A stretch of DNA of 64,000 nucleotides from Isoetes taiwanensis. Its lineage: Eukaryota; Streptophyta; Lycopodiopsida; Isoetales; Isoetaceae. Location: NCBI GenBank assembly GCA_021234155.1, contig JAJEKV010000023.1:8316610-8380609 (forward strand), written 5' to 3'. Positions 58,160-64,000 of this stretch are shown in pieces (position 1 is the first letter of the stretch; each line of letters opens with the position of its first letter). The position numbers were made by a program, and so were the translations under genes. The notes below the pieces were generated by a model that was not told the DNA's origin, did no database searches, and worked only from the letters and a program-made list of their open reading frames with translations.

Positions 58160-58528
58160 CAGTGTTGTTCAAATATGCGTATTTTTTAAAAATACATACG
58201 TACCCTCCCGTACCGTACGGTACACGTATTTTTTAAAAAATACGCTTAATGCTTTTTTCAAAAAAACAGACACAGTTTTCTCAAAACAGACTCAATTTGC
58301 ACCCACTAGGATTCGAACCTGGGCCTCCCAGATAGCAAACAAACATGCTAACCAACTTTCCAACAGTCTGTTTGTGTTTATATTGCATAATTTGTTATAT
58401 TTAAGCTTTTTCTCAATTTTTTTAAAAAACATATTTTAAGCACTTTAAGTACGTATTGTATAAAATACGTATTTTTTCAAAAAATACGTCCGAAACGTAC
58501 GGAACGGTACGCGTACGGGACAACATTG
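58160..58528. mobile_element. hAT-type MITE (369 bp) inserted in the LINE
   Basis: Termini CAGTGTTGTTC and (complement of right end) CAATGTTGTCCCG are imperfect inverted repeats. Subterminal ACGTATTTTTT/AAAAAATACGT and CGTACCGTACGG/CGTACGGAACGG also face each other. It lacks a transposase, so it would depend on an autonomous hAT. A tRNA-like segment lies in its middle. It splits a LINE coding region, so it is younger than the LINE. Confidence 0.88.
58299..58360 (-). pseudogene. tRNA-like segment inside the MITE
   Basis: On the minus strand: GTTGGTTAGCATG resembles a tRNA D-arm/A box, and GGTTCGAATCC with flanking pairing resembles a T-arm/B box, spaced about as in a tRNA. A plausible 5' acceptor strand to pair with GTGGGTGC is missing, so it is a tRNA-derived relic or SINE-like piece, not a tRNA gene. 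Confidence 0.55.
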
Positions 58529-58536
58529 GTCGGGAG
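58529..58536. other. 8-bp target duplication of MITE, right
   Basis: GTCGGGAG, exact copy of 58152-58159. Confidence 0.88.
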
Positions 58537-59146
58537 GCCTGCAAGGCGTGCACTGTTGGCCTCAACCCTCGCCTGGATGCGGCTCCAAGGTTCGACTGGC
58601 GGATTGCCCGTGTGGCCCGCCTGTCGGGTCGACTGGGCCTTGGCTCGGGCCTCCCTCTTCATGGAAGACGTCTCTCCCTCTGCCCGAGGCCTCTTCCTTG
58701 GTGGCCCCGCTTCATGGTCTTCCCCAGAGGGCTCTGCCTGCATGGGGTCAACCGGTGGTTGGTGTGTTTGGGCCTTCCCAGGATGGGTTGGTGTGGTCTG
58801 AGGTAGCTCACCAACCAAGTGTGGGTCCACACACGGGACTGTGTCTGTGGCCATGACTTGGGGTATGACTTGGGTCACGACAGGTCAAACAGGGTTTTAG
58901 GTAGGCTATGGCAGAAGCTTATCAGGTCTGGCAGGGCTAGGCAGGCTGTGGCAAGGCTGTGGCCTGGCTAGGCAAGGCCAAGAGGCAGTTGGTTGGGCTA
59001 TGGCAATGTCAGGTAGATGTTGGAGCCTAGCTCAACATTAATTTGTATGCTCTGACTGCCCAAATTAGGGTTGGGAGCAAAGGGGCTGAAAGGGGGCAAA
59101 AAAAAGGAAAGTGGCTAATAGACTCCTGGATATCTGGTGTGTACCG

Positions 59147-60080
59147 GCTGCCACAAAAACCCCCTAGCACACAGCCCGGAAAAGTGCATATTTGAGCACT
59201 GAAACAAAGACAAGCATACAGGTATTATACACCGTTGGAAATCTCTCTGAACCAGCTTTCCAAAAAGCCCAAGCACATGAAAATCGACCTTTGGATGTGA
59301 GAGACAAGGCGCCGTCGTCGAAGTGTCTGGGTTGCCCACGAAACCCTAGCACACAGCCCGGAAAAGTGCCAATTTGAGCACAGAAACAAAGCCAAGCATG
59401 CAGGTACCATACACCGTTGGAAAGATCTCTGAACCAACTTTCCAACAAGCCCAAGCACATGTAAATCTGACACCAGATGTGAGAGATATGACCGATCAAA
59501 ATTCTGCCGCAAGACGAGACCAATCGAATACTTACTAAAACATACGCCAATCCCTATATTGGTGTCGGACTTTCATCAACAACACCATCAGGAATTAGGG
59601 TATGAATTAGTAAAACATTCTCGTAACCTTCAATAAGAGTACAACGCACACCTTTCAACACCGCGTGGCCAAGGCCAACAACGGCATCATGCGAGGGCTA
59701 TACTTCTCAAAGAAGGAAGAAGAAGGGCTGCCACAAAAACCCTAGCACACAGCCCGGAAAAGTGCAGATTTGAGCACTGAAGCAAAGACAAGCATGCAGG
59801 TATCATACACCGTTGGAAAGCTCTCTGAACCAGCTTTCCAACAAGCCCAAGCACATGAAAATCTGACACCGGATGTGAGAGATACAGTCCGTGGAAGTGT
59901 CTACCGGTTGCCACAGAAACCCTAGCACACAGCCCGGAAAAGTGCCAATTTGAGCACAGAAACAAAGCCAAGCATGCAGGTACCATACACCGTTGGAAAG
60001 ATCTCTGAACCAGCTTTCCAACAAGCCCAAGCACATGAAAATCTGACACCGGATGTGAGAGATATGACCGATCAAAATTC
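59147..60080. repeat. Four copies of a ~170-bp repeat in a two-plus-two arrangement
   Basis: Copies at about 59147-59320, 59330-59500, 59727-59887 and 59908-60075. Each runs from a GCTGCCACA or GTTGCCACA start through AACCCTAGCACACAGCCCGG, AAAGCAAGCATGCAGG-type and ACACCGTTGGAAA, CAAGCCCAAGCACATG, to a GGATGTGAGAGA end. Copies 2 and 4 are both followed by TATGACCGATCAAAATTCTG, which suggests that a dimer was duplicated. Overlapping minus-strand frames repeat too (SDFHVLGLVGKLVQR) but follow the DNA repeat. Confidence 0.85.
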
Positions 60081-60350
60081 TGCCGCCTTAAGGGTAGAGA
60101 GGAAAAGGGGAAACTCCTTCAGAGTAAACCATGCATTGAATAGGCCTAAAATATGCAAAAATAAAGTGCAACGTGTAGGCCTATGCAAAATGTTTTGAGA
60201 GATTGATTATGGACGTTTTGCTTCATTTCTGGAGGTGTCTGCAAAACCTAAAGAGCTAAAAAATGAAATCCATTCTGAGCAGCCGGTTGATCTTTTCGTT
60301 CGTCCGGTCGGTATGGAGAAACGCCTCCGCCGTGATAAAGCACTAGGATT

Positions 60351-61994
60351 ATGACAGACTTGCTTTGGAGTTCTTCTCAGATCCCTCCACGAGCATATAA
60401 GGTATGTTCTTTTCCATTCCTATTGCATCCTGTTTCTGATTAACATGGCTAAACAAGTGCAATCCATTACATGCATATTTAAGTGGGAGCCAGATTTCCT
60501 CTTACATTGCCAAAAGATTTCCTTCTATTGCTGGAAACTAAAATCTTATTTTTGGAATTTCATACCTTAATTTCCAGATTGCTGCTGGAATTGTTGCTTC
60601 GCGGAAAAAAATGAAGTCCAGGTTGTTTCAAATAATGAAGGTAATTTTTGCTATCTTTGCTTCTAGAGCTGAACAATCTATTGATCATTCCACACCATCT
60701 GTTCATCAATGCATTTCTTCCTCTTTGTGTTAAAGTCTATTTATCTCTTATATTCATCAATGTTTTATCCACCCTTTGCGTTTAAGTCTATATTTTTTCT
60801 ATTAATGAAATTTGAATCTGTTATGAAATGTTTGAAGTGACATGATTCTTAATAAACTTGGAGTTTCAGGGTCATAAGCTTGCACTGCTACTGCATGAAG
60901 TAGTCCTTTTTGTGATTTTCAGGTAGAAAATAAGCTAATACATTACATAATACATTACACGCTGATACATTACGAGGGAGCTAGTATTATAAGGTGCAGT
61001 TCAAATGACTGAAAATATGTTAAAAGTGAGCTGAAACAATATTTTTGGGGAACCCCAGGTCCATATGGTCAAACAGTACATTTGCTATGTTTACGTATTA
61101 CTCGTCACGTCAGTACTCTAGAAATATTTGTAAATCCCATATAACTTCTTAATGCTTTGTACAGAACCTACCTTAGTTAACAATATTGTTATCTCATGTA
61201 TCATTTCAGACACAAATAGTGGCATGGATTGTTGAGAAGTACAACACCAAAGCAGAAGCTGAACTTGGTGCTTACTCTTTTTCAATTTTGGAAATTTTTT
61301 GGCCTTATATGATACTAAATGTTGATAGCTTTTTTAGAAATGGGGATGGCCTTGATAGCAGATTTTTCAAGTAGGAAAGATGCATTTCTTATCACAAGTC
61401 TCTATATTGGTAACCTATTATTTAACTATTGGCCAAAGGTTTTGCATCATGTGAATATTTTCTTATTATGATCTTTGAACAGAAAGCTTACGCCATCGAT
61501 GCACAATGAACGAATAGCAATTCGGAAGTACTTTGCAGATATTATATGTGGATGTTTGCAGCAGCCACAAATTCTTTGTCCTAAAGGAATTGGTGTACTA
61601 TGCAAGACTTTCACAGTGCTCTTGAAGGACCGGGATGCTATCTGCAGGTTACAGATTCTTGCGAAACTTACAGCTGACACGGAATGGGTCTACCTCTGTG
61701 ACCAGAGTAATATTCAATTCTTTCTCACTGAGATAACAAAACGATGTCTTGATACAAGTAAAACTGTCAGAATGAAAGCTCTGCAAGTCTTGGAAATTTT
61801 TTTCTCAGCTCTTGCAGACATGGAATCAGAATATTCAGTCTTTATTACTGAATCTGAGGCCATTTCTACAGCATTTAAGTTACCCTATGATCTGGAAAAT
61901 CTTGGAGTTTGTTAACAGCAGTAATTGGTCGTGTTGGGCAGCCGTTAATTCTGACTGATGGGGAACTAGTGATCCACATATTCTTTGGCAAGTA
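60351..61994 (+). CDS. Spliced gene with helical (HEAT/ARM-like) product, partial or broken
   Basis: Exons: 60351-60401 (ATG start; MTDLLWSSSQIPPRAYK), 60578-60640 (IAAGIVASRKKMKSR), 61210-61370 (TQIVAWIVEKYNTKAEA) and 61483-61915. All introns are GT-AG with pyrimidine-rich acceptors, and phases join without gaps. Exon 4 encodes repeated helix pairs (SMHNERIAIRKYFADII, GVLCKTFTVLLKDRDAI, RCLDTSKTVRMKALQVLE) like HEAT/ARM scaffold repeats. TAA at 61913-61915 ends the frame, but an adjacent frame continues sensibly (LLTAVIGRVGQPLILTD to about 61990), so a one-base indel may have truncated it. I do not recognise the specific family. The start is the first ATG in a 51-base exon and is uncertain. 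Confidence 0.5.
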
Positions 61995-64000
61995 ATTTTG
62001 GTTTCTCTTCAACTTTCAACTTACACTGTTAAGTTCTTATAATCAGGGTGAATGTCGCTGGTTTGCTTTCCATGTCAACATTTATCACGTAAGTCTTCAG
62101 AATAGGGTTGTATTTTTGCCAGAATTATACTCAAGACTTGGATGCAGGTGAATGCTTCGCTTGCTACAACAGATATAAACTGAAGGCAACCACTAGGTAA
62201 TTTGTACGACTCTAGGTGGTTTTTGTTGTGGGACACATGCTGATTTGTTGCCTGTCTATTTAGGACAAAGAGGACACGGTGGACATTGGATGAGGAGCAA
62301 AAGATCTGTTAACTGTGATTTGTGAAGATAAAGTTGAATCGGCACGGTAGGCTGAGTCGAATTGGCAGGACTGCTTTTGGGCACAGGTCAGTTTTGGATC
62401 TGGTAGCAGGTCCTTTCTAGGGCATTTCAAGTAGTGGCAACAAGTTCATCGATTGTTTGGTGAAGCAGAAGACATTGATGTGATTGGGAGATTGAAGAAA
62501 TCAAGTCTGGTAAGCATTTTTATTATCTGCAAGCAATTGTTCCAAGTGTTGATGATAGAAATAAATTATCCTTAGTTGCTCTATAAAATGTGATACACCA
62601 TATGCCTGCAAATGCGTTGACGTCAACTTATAAAGGGATTGAATGAGCCACAAAGAAGACAAAGGGATTGAATGAGCCACAAAGAAGACGTACCGGCTAA
62701 ATTGAGCTTCTTAAACAATGCAGGTACTTAATATTGTGTTGTTTTTCAAATATAACTTCATTCTAGTTCTTTTCTGCTAGCTCAATTGTGTCCCTAGGAT
62801 ATGTTTCAAGCTTTGATGCTTTATAAACATCTGTATAGGTTCTAATATTGCAGCATCTTTTTTTTTTTTGCTAAGTTCACAAGTACCTGGCACTGAAGAA
62901 GAAGCTCGGAAATGTAGATATGATGTTCTACGATGCTTGTATTATCATGGAGGACTTATCATGGATATGAGGGACGTATTGAGAAGATAATTATGGAATG
63001 AAACCATCCAATGATTGTAAAAGCTGTAAACTGATAGAATATTTAATGGAAAAACTTTTAAGCATCTTTGTCTTCCATAGAGCTTGCTGCTTTTTTCTGT
63101 TTAATTGAAGAATATGACCAATTAATCACTAGATATCACACTTTGAATTCACGTGGTAAAATTATATGTCATAACCCTCAAACTTTACCGTGCAAATATA
63201 TTACTGTGTAATATTATGGTCTCTTATTGTACAACAAAACTTAACACATGAAGTAAGTCATATATTCAAAATTAGGTGTACTTTACACCTTTGATATTTG
63301 TATTAATACCGTGGAAAAAAAATCATACTAGTACATTTAAACCAAACATGCTTTTATTGATGACAATCACTACAAAGTCTCATATTAAATGGCCACTCAA
63401 AATTACAATGTCAATAAAGCAAAGACGATAGATATGACCAATTACCATTCCAATAAACTTGACGAATTAAGTACTAGCACATATCATATAGTTTAAGTTA
63501 TCAAAGAACCAATTCTATTTATCATCTTTCAGTGCCATGTGGAGAAACAAGGTTTGTTTATCACATTATAAAATTGCATTAATGAAACATATTGTATAAC
63601 TAGACATGGTTTGTAAACTTTTTGGCCCACAAACCGGTAATGATTTAAAAAACTGCTTTTTACTAACAAATCACGAGAAAAAAATCATACTAATTCAATT
63701 TTGGGGGCCTTACAAGTATAATGCATAATTTGTATGGATATATGTATCATGCGACCTCATGTATCTTGGGCTCAAGAAGTAGGTGAAAGTATTTGTGCTT
63801 GAGCAAATTAGCTGTGCTTGAAATTCTCAAAATTGTGTTATTCTCTCCAATTAATTAAATCATGCTTCAACTGGCAGAGCCAAAGGAGACGATTAGGGCA
63901 AATCGGTTGGATAAGAATGGGGCTTTTGTTACCGTCCATTTTGTTCTTCAAGATGTTCCGATTTTTTAAATATGGTCTTTAGAGTTTTTTGAATCTTAGC
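61995..64000. other. Downstream noncoding region with a 29-bp tandem duplication
   Basis: AAAGGGATTGAATGAGCC plus ACAAAGAAGAC occurs twice in tandem at 62632-62689. Possible further exons of the preceding gene could lie at 62.3-62.5 kb but no frame is convincing. From 63050 the sequence is AT-rich with nothing recognised. Confidence 0.4.

Larger units (their letters stand above)
53459..58900 (-). mobile_element. Near full-length but decayed LINE, minus strand
   Basis: From right to left (5' to 3' of the element): an N-terminal region from 58878 (MTQVIPQVMATD; basic PPRKRPRAEG), interrupted by an hAT MITE at 58160-58528; GC-rich coding-like sequence to about 57000; endonuclease motifs DMDLIFLMETWEH, LLGDFNAPHG and VVDYVLAHEQC between 56870 and 56200; linker; reverse transcriptase with PIYKAGDPHGPP (about 55370) and YADDVDLLA (about 54828-54840); a C-terminal region related to 25624-26397 (54.5-53.75 kb); a GC stem-loop (about 53558-53588); and a TATTC-type tail at 53459. 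Frames are broken by many indels. The whole region is much more GC-rich than its surroundings. Confidence 0.8.

Noticed and set aside
58299-58360. A functional tRNA gene
   Set aside because: A 5' acceptor strand pairing with the 3' end is missing and it lies inside a MITE.

Overview
The window looks like nuclear DNA from a land plant with a large, repeat-rich genome. The evidence is Ty3/gypsy chromovirus-type elements with a TGGTATCAGAGC initiator-tRNA-Met primer site, a plant-specific Dof zinc-finger remnant, plant-style introns and nested LINEs, an hAT MITE and a pogo-like transposon. A fern, lycophyte or gymnosperm is plausible; the sequence does not settle it. Almost everything is transposable-element material in various stages of decay. 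Two spliced stretches look like host genes.

Layout. 1-745: flank with short imperfect repeats. 746-1175: Dof-derived remnant. 1176-14309: a 13.1 kb Ty3/gypsy element with two 1.6 kb LTRs and a perfect 5-bp target duplication (GACCG). Between primer site and gag it carries two extra reading frames; the first ends in a nearly complete histone H3 fold. Its integrase is cut off and replaced by a second copy of the Dof-derived flank. 14315-21800: mostly unassigned, with low-confidence exons near 17.1-17.8 kb. 21840-25436: a (TATC)n tract, a minus-strand LTR with polypurine tract, then unassigned DNA. 25437-26560: 5'-truncated LINE. 29300-30640: broken pogo-like transposase. 32381-34754: exons of an ATP11/ATPAF1 (mitochondrial F1-ATPase assembly factor) homologue. 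36938 onward: another LINE tail. 38350-43080: a minus-strand multi-part coding region, tentatively ParB-like plus amino-methyltransferase-like, bracketed on both sides by related GGTCGCGATC-type repeats. 43889-51262: a minus-strand gypsy element of the same family, 5'-truncated, whose integrase-chromodomain module is tandemly duplicated. 51262-52545: LINE endonuclease fragment. 53459-58900: a decayed minus-strand LINE interrupted by an hAT MITE that contains a tRNA-like segment. 59147-60080: four copies of a ~170-bp repeat. 60351-61994: a four-exon gene or gene fragment with a helical, HEAT-like product.

The most interesting item is the histone H3 domain inside an LTR retrotransposon, in a family whose integrase also ends in a chromodomain: potentially two chromatin-facing modules in one element. 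The second is the putative ParB/methyltransferase element with repeats on both sides. The third is the Dof-LTR-internal-Dof-LTR arrangement, best explained by illegitimate unequal exchange.
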